Origin: Straminergon stramineum
Lineage: Eukaryota; Streptophyta; Bryopsida; Hypnales; Calliergonaceae
Reading direction: 5' to 3'
Length of the DNA: 64,000 nucleotides
NCBI GenBank assembly: GCA_963920665.1
Contig: OY987267.1
Span: 24,738,001 to 24,802,000, forward strand
In this document: in pieces, positions 14,201 through 25,287 of the stretch
How the letters are laid out: every line of letters starts with the position of its first letter
How positions within the stretch are numbered: position 1 is the first letter of the stretch
Notes under the pieces: generated by a model
What the model was told of the DNA's origin: nothing
Seen by the model: the letters and a program-made list of their open reading frames with translations, nothing else
Database searches by the model: none
Translations under genes and position numbers: made by a program

Positions 14201-14348
14201 TTTTGCATCGTCCATCAATAATTGATTTTAGAAGGTTGAGCACATGTTGCAAACAATTGTAAATGTACTATTTTAAGCAACAATACAAGGCAATTGTGGC
14301 AGAATGGAAATCCCTCTTGACAAGACTACATTGGGAGCATTTTAAATT
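11251..14348. other. T/G-rich gene-free stretch upstream of the kinase gene
   Basis: The + strand is strongly T-rich with no meaningful ORF. This is the composition expected of plant intronic or 5' flanking DNA for a + strand gene. No promoter element can be singled out. Confidence 0.35.
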
Positions 14349-14409
14349 ATGGGAGAGCTAGAGAGCATGGATGGTCAACCTTCTTTCTCAACAATGAAAG
14401 TTTGTGAAG
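14349..14409 (+). CDS. Possible short first coding exon of the kinase gene
   Basis: An ATG at 14,349 opens 20 codons plus one base, ending at GAAG before GTATTC (GT at 14,410-14,411). Joining this to the acceptor TTTTCGCAG at 14,646-14,654 keeps the frame of the kinase exon and adds about 20 residues in front of its first methionine. The 245-bp intron is of normal plant size. The donor matches the consensus weakly and frame agreement has a one-in-three chance, so this is a modest inference. The alternative is that translation starts at 14,663. Confidence 0.35.
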
Positions 14410-14654
14410 GTATTCCTCCCATCCTTTCAAGCCATCTCTCTATTGCACTACTATTTCTACTTCATAAAGATCTTCTTGTGTGTAATGACTTTGAGATGTT
14501 CCTCAAGGAATATATGATTGCAATCTGTTGTCATTTAATCGAGATGATTGCTGACCAATAATTCAATGTGATTCCGGTTTATTCGAATGACAATTTCATA
14601 TTCTAACTTCTTATTAATAGTTATATATTGATAGTATACAATGAATTTTCGCAG

Positions 14655-16178
14655 AAGGCATTATGAGACCTGAGAAGGAGTTGGATACATACTCAAAACT
14701 TGTGGTTGCTTACTACGAACGTGTACAAATGCATTCACTATCATTCAACAATGAACAATGTCAATATCTTGTTGGTAAACTCAAAGAGGTCATTGAAAGT
14801 TCAAGTGCGTTTTTAAAGACATCATGTGGTGCACTCATTGGATCACATGCACCTACAACATTAGAAAACTACCTTTTGAGCTTCAAGTTGCTCCTTGTGT
14901 TGGCTACTGAAATTGAAAGATTCATCAAAGGGTGTAGCCAAGATGCATGGGTACCAGTTGCAATGACATTGACAAATGTCTCAAAGTTTGTTTCATCCAT
15001 GGGATTTAATTTGGAATTGTGCCGAATTGCCTTGTCTAAGAGAGGTGGAGCATCTGGAGGTTTAACCCCGGATCAAGTGGCAAACATTAGCAAGGATGTC
15101 AATGAAATTGTCAAAACCAAAGCTTCTATGGACAAAAAAGACCTCTTAAAGAAGATTTCATTGGCCTTGCCTTCATTGTATGGAGACAAGAAAGATTTGG
15201 CAATTTACTTGCTTCAAAGACTTTTACGAGTGGCCCCAATTTTGAGCATACCTTTACCCAAACTGAAATGGGATTTATCTCAATATTTGGCTTTTGGGGG
15301 AAGTATTTTTAAAAAGGCAAAAGAAGAGGTGTCCATTGGAAAAGGGGCTTCAGCTACTGTATTCAGAGCCAGGTGGTTGGAAATGGAAGTTGCAGAAAAG
15401 GTTTTCGATGGGAAAGATAACCTGGAGTTCATAAAAGAAGTTGATATCCTTGCAAGATTATGCCATCCCAACATTACTTCCATGTTTTGTTACACTCAAG
15501 AGTGGTACCAGTGTTCCATTTTCATGGAGTTGATGGATGGAGACCTCAAAAGATTGATGCATGAGAGATTGAAAGTGAATCATGGTCCTCCTCCTTTCAA
15601 TATGTGGGAAGCAATTGACATAATGCACCAAATAGCGGAAGGGGGAAAGTACCTTCATGAACAAGGAATTATACACAGAGACTTGAAGTCAATGAACATT
15701 CTTGTCAAAAGTGTGAAGACATTTGGTGTAGATTTGGAATATATACAAGTCAAGGTGGCAGACTTCAATGTATCCAAAATTAAGAAAAATAGCACCACAA
15801 ACTCAGAGCTGACAATGAACGTGGGAACCAACAATTGGATGGCACCAGAGTTGATATGTCTTCAATGCACAAGCAATCAAGTGGATGTTGGAACAAGTAA
15901 TCAGTTTGTTCCAAAGTATCCTCGCAAATGTGATATTTACAACTTTGCAATGGTGTGCTATGAGATATTAACTAGAGAATTGCCTTTCGAGAATGTCTAC
16001 AATCCAAAGGAGATGAAGGCAATGATACTAAAGGGTCATTGTCCAACTCTTCCCACTGAATGTCCTCAAGAATTGAAAGATTTGATTGAAAAATGTTGGG
16101 ATCCAGAACTAGACAGCCGTCCGACTTTTGATGACATTTGTCGGGAGTTGAAGTATGTGAAGTACGTACTCATGGCAG
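14655..16178 (+). CDS. TKL-like protein kinase exon with N-terminal helical region
   Basis: The open frame from ATG 14,663 encodes 506 residues before a stop at 16,183, but CAG|GTTAGT at 16,176-16,184 is a good splice donor, so the exon probably ends at 16,178. Residues 1-200 look helical and resemble the N-terminal bundle seen before plant TKL kinases. The kinase domain spans about 222-500: glycine loop GKGASATVF at 226-234, VAEK with Lys246, HRDLKSMN at 338-345, DFN at 366-368 in place of DFG, and APE at 394-396. It would act as a cytoplasmic Ser/Thr kinase or, given DFN, possibly a weak or pseudo-kinase. A TPR array lies downstream on the same strand; a kinase-TPR fusion is the simplest reading. 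The gene is broken further downstream by a 21-kb transposon. Confidence 0.8.
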
Positions 16179-16875
16179 GTTAGTATATAAACTTCAAAGC
16201 CTTTGAATTGTTCAAGATCTTACTAGTCTTACTTCTTACAATAAGTGTATAGGGAATAGGAATATGGTCATAATTTCCAGTTATTGTTGACATGAATTCA
16301 TAACATCCATGTCAAATGCTATTAGATATTGATGTTTACTGTTTAAATGTAGGATATTATATTAAACAATATTAATGTTTCTCGTCTAATGACTATGAAA
16401 TTTGAAATATGGAATGCTACACTTCTAAATCGTCATAGTTGTGTTTTAAGATAGGTCTTGTAGCTTTGCAATATGCAACCATAGTAAGATTTTGAAAATA
16501 ACTTCAATTCTTTGGAAATTGTAGGTACCGCTTCCACATCCAAGGTATATTTGCATCACATTGTTGAAAATTTCAAAATTTCTTTGACTATAGTTTATGT
16601 ATCTTAAACTTATGTGATTATATTTCACTCAATGCTTAAACAAATTTTGTGCTCCAAATGTATTGTGCACGTGTCAAACTAAACAAGTCATAGGTGTATC
16701 ACTGGATGGAGTATATTTATATGAAAAATACTTATTGTGTTAACTACACAAGTTGTAGATTCAAGACTCTTTTGAGAAGGAATGAATAGAAGAAGGTTTT
16801 GACTATGCATTCTATGTTAAAGATGACAAATTTAAGATCATTCACAAACTTTGACAATCATTTTTCAAATCTTGT
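16179..16875 (+). other. Probable intron between kinase exon and TPR region
   Basis: It begins with GTTAGT directly after the kinase coding sequence and is AT-rich with no ORF. TPR-like sequence resumes near 16,880. No single acceptor stands out, so the 3' boundary is approximate. Confidence 0.4.
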
Positions 16876-18201
16876 TCCCACTTTGGGGAGTCATGTGGAG
16901 GTTAAGAGAAGATAGGGCAAATATGTAGATACATTGGAGGCTTTATAAAAGGCTAATGAACCTAAACTTGATAATGCTTTGACATGGTAGAGTTGTTGGG
17001 AAGTTACGAGAAGAATCAACAAGTAAATAGATTCAATGGAGGACTTCAAAGAGGCTGATGAACTAAATCCTAATTAGACTTTGATATTGTAGAGTTGAAG
17101 GGAGGATACAAGAATGATGGGCAAGTATGCAAAGGCATTGGAGGATTTGAATAAAGTTAATACTGTTTTGACATTGTAGAGTCTTGGAGATGCGAAGAAA
17201 GTGATTGGCAAGTATGAGGAGGCATTGGAGGAATTCAAAAAGGCTAATGAATTGAAGCCAAATGATGCTTTCACATTGCGGAGCCTTGGGGATGCTAAAA
17301 TAATGATGGCCAAGCATGAGGAGGCATTGGAGGACTTGAACAAGGCTAATGAACTTAAACCCAATTCTGCTTCCATATTGCAGAGTCGTGGGGATGTTAA
17401 GAGATTGATGGGCAAATATGGAGAGGCATTAGAGGACTTGAACAAGGCTAATGAACTAAAGCCAAATGATGCTTTCACATTGCAGAGTCTTGGGGATGTT
17501 AAGAGATTGATGGGCAAATATGGGGAGGCATTGAAGGACTTGAACAAGGCTAATGAACTTAAACCCAATTCTGCTTCCATATTACAGAGTCTTGGGGATG
17601 TTAAGAGAATGATGGGCAAATATGGGGAGGAATTGGAGGACTTGAACAAGGCTAATGAACTTAAACCCAATTCTGCTTCCATATTGCAGAGTCTTGGGGA
17701 TGTTAAGAGAAGGATGGGCAAGTATGAGGAGGCATTGGAGGACTTAAACAAGGCTAATGAACTAAAGCCAAATGATGCTTTCACATTGCAGAGTCTTGGG
17801 GATGTTAAGAGATTGATGGGCAAATATGAGGAGGCATTGGAGGACTTGAAGAAGGCTAATGAACTGAAGCCTAATGATGCCTTTATATTGCAAAGTCTTG
17901 GGGCTGTTAAGAGAATGATGGACAAATATGGGGAGGCATTGGAGGACTTGAACAAGGCTAATGAACTTAAACCCAATTCTACTTCCATATTACAGAGTCT
18001 TGGGGATGTTAAGAGATTGATGGGCAAATATGGGGAGGCATTGGAGGTCTTGAACAAGGCTAATGAACTAAAGCCAAATGATGCTTTCACATTGCGGAGT
18101 CTTGGGAATGTGAAGAAATTGATGGAGAAGTATGACAAGGCATTGGAGGACTAGAATAAGGCTAATGAACTTAAACCCAATTCTGCTTCCATATTGCAGA
18201 G
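16876..18201 (+). pseudogene. TPR array of the kinase gene, 5' part, interrupted by a transposon
   Basis: Tandem 102-bp units encode 34-residue tetratricopeptide repeats, a protein-protein interaction fold. From 17,195 about nine intact units share a core like GKYGEALEDLNKANELKPN and differ at a few residues, so the array expanded recently. Units between 16,880 and 17,180 are degenerate. Their stops fall where other units have the Gln codon of LQS: TTGTAG at 17,084-17,089 and 17,174-17,179 against TTGCAG elsewhere. A further stop (TAG for the usual TTG) is at 18,152-18,154. The array is cut at 18,201 by the giant transposon and resumes in frame at 39,210. The gene is therefore certainly non-functional as a full-length protein at this locus, although a truncated kinase could still be made. 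Confidence 0.85.
18194..18201. repeat. Target site duplication, left copy (TTGCAGAG)
   Basis: These eight bases directly precede the left end of the element. Their partner TTGTAGAG directly follows the right end. Both are the same position of a TPR unit (codons for LQS), and the two copies differ by one C/T change. Confidence 0.85.
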
Positions 18202-18212
18202 CATGGTTGTTC
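18202..18212 (+). repeat. Left terminal inverted repeat of the giant hAT element
   Basis: CATGGTTGTTC matches the reverse complement of 39,199-39,209 at 10 of 11 positions. The ends begin with CA, as is usual for hAT termini. Confidence 0.8.
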
Positions 18213-18386
18213 CGGTGGACAGTTCAACAACTCGACGAACACGACGTCCAACACGTCAAGTAGACCCTCTTGTCTGTCTAATAGAGTCAAACTTACCTTT
18301 GACTTTTAAAAAAAAATTTACCCTGCCCGTGAGGCCACCTGGATGCCATGTGGCAGACACATGTCTTCCACGTAGCATCCTAAAGG

Positions 18387-18457
18387 GGCGCATGCGGGTG
18401 TGGGCGACCACGGGTAGGGTGACTTCGGGTTCAGGCTGGTGGGCGACCGCGGGTAGC
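18387..18457 (-). promoter_or_regulatory. Left subterminal array of the GC-rich motif
   Basis: Three to four copies of the motif ACCCGCGGTCGCCC or close variants lie on the minus strand, so they point outward to the left end, 185-255 bp inside it. The right end has a mirror-image array. Subterminal repeats are known transposase binding sites in hAT elements such as Ac; that role is inferred here. Confidence 0.6.
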
Positions 18458-18525
18458 GAGTACGTGGCAAGCTCCGAAGCAAAGACACGAAGTGAGAACC
18501 CAAAGAGAAGTAACGCCCCACAATT

Positions 18526-18895
18526 ACCCGCGGTCGCCCCCAAGGACCCGCAGTCGCCTCCCAAGGGACCCGCAAGCGCCCCCAAAGACCCACAGTCGCC
18601 TCCCAAGGCACCCGCACGCGCCCCAAAGACCTGCAGTCGCCCCCCAAAGGACCTGCACGCGCCCCTGTAACCGCAGTCGCCCCCCAAAAGACCCGCACGC
18701 GCCCTTATACCCGAGGTCGCCCCTCCTAGGACTCGCACGCGCCCCTAGACCCGCAGTCGCCTCCTCGAACCCGAATGCGCCCTACCAGACTCGTAGTCGC
18801 TCCCCGAGATCCGTGCGCGCCCCCTGGAGACCATGGGTTCAACCGGTGGTTGCCCACCCACACGCGCCCCATGACTAACTCTCACCCGCGCTCGC
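18526..18895 (+). promoter_or_regulatory. GC-rich motif array upstream of the GW/WCH-RING gene
   Basis: About fifteen tandem copies of two related words, ACCCGCAGTCGCCCC and ACCCGCACGCGCCCC, spaced about 20 bp, read in the direction of the downstream gene. They end about 200 bp before its ATG and are followed by TATTTAT at 18,902. The array is very CpG-rich in an AT-rich genome. A promoter-like role is inferred from position and from its repetition before every gene of the element. Confidence 0.65.
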
Positions 18896-18954
18896 CCCAC
18901 CTATTTATCCACTCGCCCAAGACCTTTTGGGCACCTTTCATTGAGGCTTCTTGT

Positions 18955-18987
18955 CTTGTATCCTTTAGTGGCTACATGCGTGAACCT
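18955..18987 (+). promoter_or_regulatory. Shared leader motif, gene 1 copy
   Basis: TTTAGTGGCTACATGCGTGA resembles the end of the leader found before three other genes of the element (GAAGTGGCTGAATGCGTG at the kinase-like gene). It lies between the GC-rich array and the ATG. This copy is the most diverged. Confidence 0.4.
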
Positions 18988-19093
18988 TGACTATTTACTA
19001 TTTATTACATTCATCCACCCTTCTTAACTTAGTAGTTGTGGACCACCTAAACTCCCAAAAGAGTTTTTTGAGCCTTGGACACGACAATCATTG

Positions 19094-21586
19094 ATGGCCA
19101 CTGGAGTTAACAATGCCAGGGCATTGCCTATCTCCGCTACTGCACAGACCGCCAGGGCATTACGGAAGGCTGCCAAAGACAAACATCGCAAGCGTAGGGG
19201 CACTATTCATCGGAAGCGATTGCACGTGCTCAATAGTGAAGCCCACCTTGCTTTTAAGGGTTGGAATGAAGAACCAGAGCCTTGGACAATACAAACCTGT
19301 GAAGACTACATCGAGTGGTGCCACATCGGCAAGTTCTTTCCTTTATGGCGTCATCATTATAATCGGCACACCAATAAGGTCAACTTGAAGTACTGTGAGA
19401 ATCCAGCATTCCTTCAAAGATGCATTGAATTGTGGCAAGTCCTCTACAAAACCGCCTTTGTAGATAGGAACGAGGTCCCCCTCTTCCTTGCTAGAGGAGC
19501 ATATGCTGAGGTCGCTCTAAACAAAGAGGTTGATTGGAACACAATCAAGGGAAGTACGTATGTCACTCGTCCAGAGAGTGGTTTCATCCCAAAAGGAGTT
19601 CTAGCTTTTCCTGAGGGGGGACTCGGTCCTATTCGAAGTGCATACAAAACGCAAACCCCTGCCACTGAGGTTGACATTGAGGAGTCTGAAGAAGATGATG
19701 ACTCTGATGGTACGCGCATCTATAGGGTCATACGAATCGTGGAGCAATCTGTTTGCCCCAATGAGGTTCAAAATGAAGTTGTAGAAGAACCCGCGACATC
19801 CACGGGACAACGACCAAGGCAACCATCTAGAGTACGGCGTTCAACAACACGAGTGGGACCCGCATCGATTCCAACTATAGTTCCTAACCCATCATTGCCA
19901 ACATAGCGCACAAATGACGTCTTCGACTTCGGGCCCGATGAGGACACGGCTATGGAAGAAACTAACCGTGTTCCCATTTCTCCATCAACAATGGGCTCAA
20001 GCCATGACATTATGACTTTGGCAAAAGCTCTGGACCTCCTCAAGACCAAAGATGTTGAAATTTCTTCACTATAGAATGAAATGAGGAAATTGCGATGTGA
20101 GTGTAAACAAAAAAGTACACTCATCTCTCAACAAACTACAAAACTGCAAAGCCTCCGTGAGAAAGACCCTGACACTTTCACTTTGTCGGATATGGATGAC
20201 GCCTTTGTTGAGCAGAACCTCCAAAATGTGGACAAGGTTGTGGGGGACCTTACCAACCAGATCCTTCAGCGTTCTCCTCTTGCCAAGCGCACTAGACGCT
20301 CCCCCATCATTCCAAATACACTTCCTACTATTGTCACAAGATATACTACCAATGACACAATTGACCTCAATGGGACCCAAGACTCTCTTTCGTTTCCTGT
20401 GGTTCCATCAATTATTCAATTGGAGAAAGACCATGCACTTCAAGAAGAAAAGAAGATGCTTCGAAGAAAGTTGGCTGAGTTGACTACCACATACTACCAT
20501 TGGAAGGTCGTCTGCATTCTCTCCGTGGATAGATCCCAACAAGTTGCGAAGGAGCTAGAGAAAGTTTCTAGAAACTTTGTTGCAAATGCTCCTAAACGTG
20601 AGAATGGACTGACGTCATGGGCATTGTTGGAGGACATGTTTCCCAATAACATGTGCATGGTGGAATTGCCATAAAAGGAGGTCATAGATTGGAGCAAAAA
20701 TGGTTGGGACCACGAAAACCAAATGTCTAGCCACATAGAAGAGAAGAAACGAATGCTATTGTGGCCCAAGCTTGCACCTTTTGTTTTGGACCATACCAAA
20801 TGCCCCATATGTCTTGAACAATTTGGCTCCGAAGGGGGTTAGGCACTAGGATCTTGTGCACATATATACCACCCCCAATGTCTCATCACACAATGCTTGA
20901 TTAGACGACGTTGTGTGATTTGTTCAGCACCATTCCATGATTGCCTATATACCATGTTCAACTTGACGACCTACTTGCCTCCTTCTTGGGAACACACACG
21001 TGATACTACGGCTGACACAACCTTGTGGGGCCGAGATTTGGTTTGGAGTTGGCGAGAAGGACAACATGATCAAGAAAAAGGACCTGCTAGCTCGCAATTG
21101 AATTGGGAAACAGACCCAGACGAAATTGCCAGAGTTGCACCAAGGCTCATGGGAAAGGGGCCACAAAACGAAGGAAGGAGGGCATTCTTCTTCCAATGCC
21201 TTGGTGGATATTGGGACAAGACCTCCTCAACCTTCAAGTGGGGTCCTCATCCGCAACGACACCGTTGGAATTTAGAAGGACAAAGGGTGGCTAATCAAGA
21301 TGATAGTGCCTCCCTAGAAGACTTGACTAGTATGGCTTACCTGGACTCTACATACGGACCATATTACCAAAGTCAAGCACTTGACTACTTGTTGGAAGTA
21401 CATTCTCCGCAAACAACAAGGACCCTCCAAGCTCTACAGGACTCCAACGTGTTGCAATCAATTTTGAAGGCAGACGGACCAGCTTCACGAACCCGTGCAA
21501 AGCGAAAGCTAGGGGTTGGGGAAGCATCGACCTACAAAGAAGGTGAAGGAAGTGGCTCTCAAAACAACCCAAATGTAATTGACTAG
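19094..21586 (+). pseudogene. Cargo gene 1: GW/WCH-domain protein with coiled coil and RING finger (four in-frame stops)
   Basis: One frame of 831 codons runs without any frameshift from ATG 19,094 to 21,586, broken by stops at 19,904, 20,072, 20,672 and 20,840. Residues 54-152 carry the element-specific domain (FKGWNEEPEPW, EWCHIGKFFP, NKVNLKYC) shared with two other cargo genes. A basic segment precedes it and a coiled-coil-like region follows (about 320-520). A RING-H2-like finger lies at about residues 570-610 (20,801-20,923): CPIC, then SCAHIYHPQC, then RCVIC. RING fingers usually make E3 ubiquitin ligases; that activity is inferred. The stop at 20,840 falls inside the RING. The remaining ~220 residues are unrecognised. 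It is intronless, with a GC-rich array directly upstream. Without stop suppression this copy cannot make the full protein. Confidence 0.75.
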
Positions 21587-22830
21587 ACATTTGTAGGAAT
21601 CATGCAATTTAGCCTTACCTCCCATCATAATAGATGAGAAGTAAGGGTTAGGTTTTAGTTACACTATGTTTCTAGTTGTTTTGGCAAGTACGATGGAGTG
21701 GTTTAGGGTTTTCTTCTTTCATTCCACTTCTACAACTTCCTAGCATACCTATGTATGGCAATTCCATATGGCATTGATTTTTATTTAATACTACCTTTTT
21801 TTCCTCTCTACCAAAGCACCAATTTCTGAAATCATATTGAGAATGATCTTTTCCAGTTCTTCCCAAAATAGTTTGTATGAATCAAATCAACGAAGCTCTT
21901 AAAGTTTAACTTTTCAAATTAATTTCACTTGCATTGAGAAGAAAACTAGGTCACTACTCACTAGAGTGGAGCATCATTGTCCAATTGGATATTTCCTTTC
22001 ATATTCTTTAAAATCGTGAGGTTCTAATTATAGGAAGCTTTTCCTCTAAGCTTTCAAGATACTTGGCCAAAGAAGGAATAAAAGGGGTTCAAATACAACA
22101 TGCCCCTTTTCGTGGATGTTGACTTGTTGACTTCACATTACCATACCTTCAAAGGGTTCACCCTGTCCTTGGAGGTCAAAATTTTGATTCATAAAAAACA
22201 TGAGTAGGCCAACTTACATATCAAAACTACCTAATTCCTCAATATCCATTGTAATTTTCTTCAAATTACACTAAAGTTAGAATTCTAAAAAATCCTATAT
22301 ACAAGGAAGAACAATGTAGCAAATCACCCGAGACAAATAAGCCCAATAAATTTCCTCGATTAATATGGTATTTGGGGCATAGTCGGTTTTTCGTTCTCCA
22401 TTATTCATATGAAAATCATTAATACAAGTTGTACTGTAGATTTCATGATGACTTTCTCACAAAATACTATGTCAACTTTTACAGTCAAGAATCAAGAACT
22501 TCCCATCAATCCCATGTTCCTATTTGATTGTAATTATGTGCGAGAATCCCATTCCATTCATCATACCATCACCTTCTCCCAAAACATGAGAGAGACATAT
22601 TCATCCATATAGAAAAGTTGTAAGATCCCAAAATGGTGTGGCATTTTCTCCCTTCCATGCACACCACTAGTGTGCCCACACCAATTTAACTATTCTAGTA
22701 CGCACATTGCTTCAAGACACCATATACATTGTTTTATCTCAAAACATTGCATTTCTTTATAACACCAGGATAGGCAAAATACAAAATAATCATGGTGAAA
22801 GTATTTATCCTCATTGTATTCCTAGGTATT
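21587..22830. other. Intergenic stretch between convergent cargo genes 1 and 2
   Basis: AT-rich DNA lying 3' of both neighbouring genes, which converge here. No ORF of note and no GC-rich motif copies are seen, consistent with those arrays marking only 5' sides and element ends. Confidence 0.5.
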
Positions 22831-24294
22831 TTATTTTGTGTTGAGGTAGTCCTTCAAAATGGGCTCCAGACCCATTTGTTGTAATTTTGCATCAGACTTC
22901 CCTATGCTAGCTCTATTCCACTTATACCAATCCGAAAAAAAACGACTTTCTGCCCTCAAAGCTTCCAACTCCGATACCATCAATGGTAATCTTTGCTCAT
23001 GGAACTTCACCAACTTCTCAAGCGTTGCTACTTCTCCAGCAACACTACCATATGTTGAAGAAGAAGCTAAAAGCTCTACTTTTGAAACATGTTGGACGAC
23101 GGCCTCATAATATTCTTTTTTCTTCTCCATTATTTGAAGTTCTAGGCTTCGCCTTTCATTCTGTGCCCGCTGACGTTTGCGGACAAGGGTTTCGAGTTTT
23201 GATTCCCATATCAAATAATGGTCCATTTTATGCACCTTCCCACTCTTCATTTCCTTCAAATAAAAATCGCGATTTCTTTTGAAGGAATGGAAGCCCTTGT
23301 CATTCTCTTCGATGACGTTCGTTATGGCCTTCAACCGTTGCTTCAACACCTCTACGAAAGTGGGATTCATTTCTTGCTCCTTCAAACTTTTCAATTGCTC
23401 GTTCTTTGCACGCAATGCTAATTTTGCACTTTCTATTTTGGCAAGCAACATTGCCTCTTCATTTTCTGAATCGCTTCCTCCACCACTCCCATCACCCTCT
23501 CGCAAAACGGGGTCCACTCTCCTAGCCACCCCATCATCCATGCCTTTTTCATCCGTATCTTGTACTATGATGGGCTCTTGAGCTGATTGTCCACTTTGGT
23601 CGACTCCCACATCCATAGCCGGCCTAGATTCTTATATGGCAACCTCCTCCTCATCGCTGTGGAAAGAATGTCCATCGTATTCATGGGTGTGTAGATCAGA
23701 GCTAGAAGTCTCTGATCAAACCACGCTTTCATTGCGAACAAATGACTTCCCACGCTTCACCTTGGATAACATCTTCTTTACATCCACAGGTTCATCTGGT
23801 GGTAAAATTTTTGCAGTCTCTGGAATGATCGCAATAGGGACCTCCTTCAATGCTGACCAATCCACCTCCTTCTTCAACACATATTCAGCATACACCATTC
23901 TCACAAGAAAGAAACAGAAATTGTCGTTTCGGTAAGTTGAGTCCTCCAAATACAAGTGCTTCCACACCTCACAACATCTAAGTATGAAGCCCTCGTCCTT
24001 CGAGTATGCAAGATTTACTTTGTTTTGCTTCAGATGTTCTTTGTGCCGACACAAGGGAAATAATTTGTTGATGTGGCACCAATCCACGTATTTGCAAACG
24101 GTTTTGTAACTCCAAGGCTCAGGTTCATTTCTCCAACCTTTAAATGCCTTAATCTTTGGATGGATCAAAATGACCACACGCTTCTTGTGAATTTTACCGG
24201 ACCGTTTCCGACCCTTGTTGCGGATGAGCTTCATCTCTTGTCGTGTAAGGCGTTTGATTGTGGCAGGCGTCAATGGTGGGGGCTCATTCTCCAT
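22831..24294 (-). pseudogene. Cargo gene 2: GW/WCH-domain coiled-coil protein (two in-frame stops)
   Basis: A single minus-strand frame of 488 codons runs from ATG 24,294 to 22,831, interrupted by TGA at 23,718-23,716 and TAA at 23,634-23,632 and with no frameshift. The N-terminal domain (FKGWRNEPEPW, VDWCHINKLFP, KQNKVNLAY) closely matches those of cargo genes 1 and 4. The domain's last conserved block is KKEVDWSALK. An acidic linker follows, then long helical coiled-coil segments rich in Glu, Lys and Leu to the C terminus. Organisation matches intact cargo gene 4, so the two are paralogs. Function is unknown; the domain is not one I recognise. A GC-rich array lies upstream in the gene's orientation. 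Confidence 0.75.
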
Positions 24295-24530
24295 AGTGCT
24301 CAATCTATACGATCAATTCTACTCGGATACTATGCCAAATATACCAAGCCTAAAACCGTGGTTGTCCAAACTTAAATCTATTACCTCGTGGTAATTCACA
24401 TTTACAAATACATCAACATGAGCATTTACAATCACAATCAAGTTTCAAATAATTCGGTGTGATTTACAATCAATGGATGAAAGTGACATGAGGAGACATA
24501 GAATATCCTCCTCACAACACCCACCTCTCC

Positions 24531-24570
24531 TCTCAAGCCTGCAATTAGCCACTTCCAGGTGGATAAAAGA
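24531..24570 (-). promoter_or_regulatory. Shared leader motif, gene 2 copy
   Basis: On the minus strand, CTTTTATCCACCTGGAAGTG then GCTAATTGC. It aligns with the leaders of the kinase-like gene (26,921-26,961) and cargo gene 4 (31,479-31,518) over about 35 bp. It lies between the array and the ATG, about 240 bp before the latter. Confidence 0.6.
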
Positions 24571-24619
24571 CAAGGCGCAAAAGGGAAAGATGGGAGACTA
24601 CGGATTTAGGGTCTGATTT

Positions 24620-24990
24620 TGTACCCGCAGTCGCCTCAGGGCGAGCACGGCTCTGAATAGGGCGCGTGCGGGTCCAAGGGGGGGGGGGGGCGCGTGCAGG
24701 TCGGGAAGGCGACTGCGGGTCCAGGACCACCGCCAGCAACCGTGGGTGATGGCGACTACGGGTTTGGAGGCGACTGTGGGTACGGTGGGGCGACAACGGG
24801 TCTGGTGCGACCGCGGGTGAAGGGAAACCAAACTGGGGGTGCATGCGGGTCTGGGCGACCACGGGTCTGGAGCGACCGCGGGTGAGGGGAACGCATACTG
24901 GGGGCGCATGCAGGTCTGGGCGACCGCGGGTCTGGTGCAACCGCGACTGGGGGCGTGTGCGGGTCTGGGGTGACCGCGGGTCCCAAACCC
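24620..24990 (-). promoter_or_regulatory. GC-rich motif array upstream of cargo gene 2
   Basis: Roughly twelve copies of ACCCGCGGTCGCCC and ACCCGCACGCGCCC-like words on the minus strand, that is, in the direction of cargo gene 2. It ends shortly before the shared leader. A run of about a dozen G at 24,677-24,689 sits inside it. Confidence 0.65.
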
Positions 24991-25287
24991 CCGACCGCGA
25001 CGGCACATACCTTCACTGAATAGTGAAATTAGATTGACTGACCCCCAAATGAACCATGCAAAGAATTCATATTCAAACCCAAATGCATGCAAGTAGGTGA
25101 TGTGTCTGTACAATACTCAATATTTTGGGTCCAAACATGTACTTCACATTAAAAATAGTTTATACACTTGCATTGCTTTTCCAAAATGAGATGCTCATAA
25201 GGTGGCCAACATTACTATTCCCGCTAGAAAACTATTACATCAAATCCTATGAGAGGACAGAGTCCCGAAAGACGAATTCGGGTGGTT

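Noticed and set aside
17074..18138. A 354-codon frame antisense to the TPR array
   Set aside because: It is open only because the 102-bp repeat has no stop in that frame; the TPR frame on the + strand explains the sequence.
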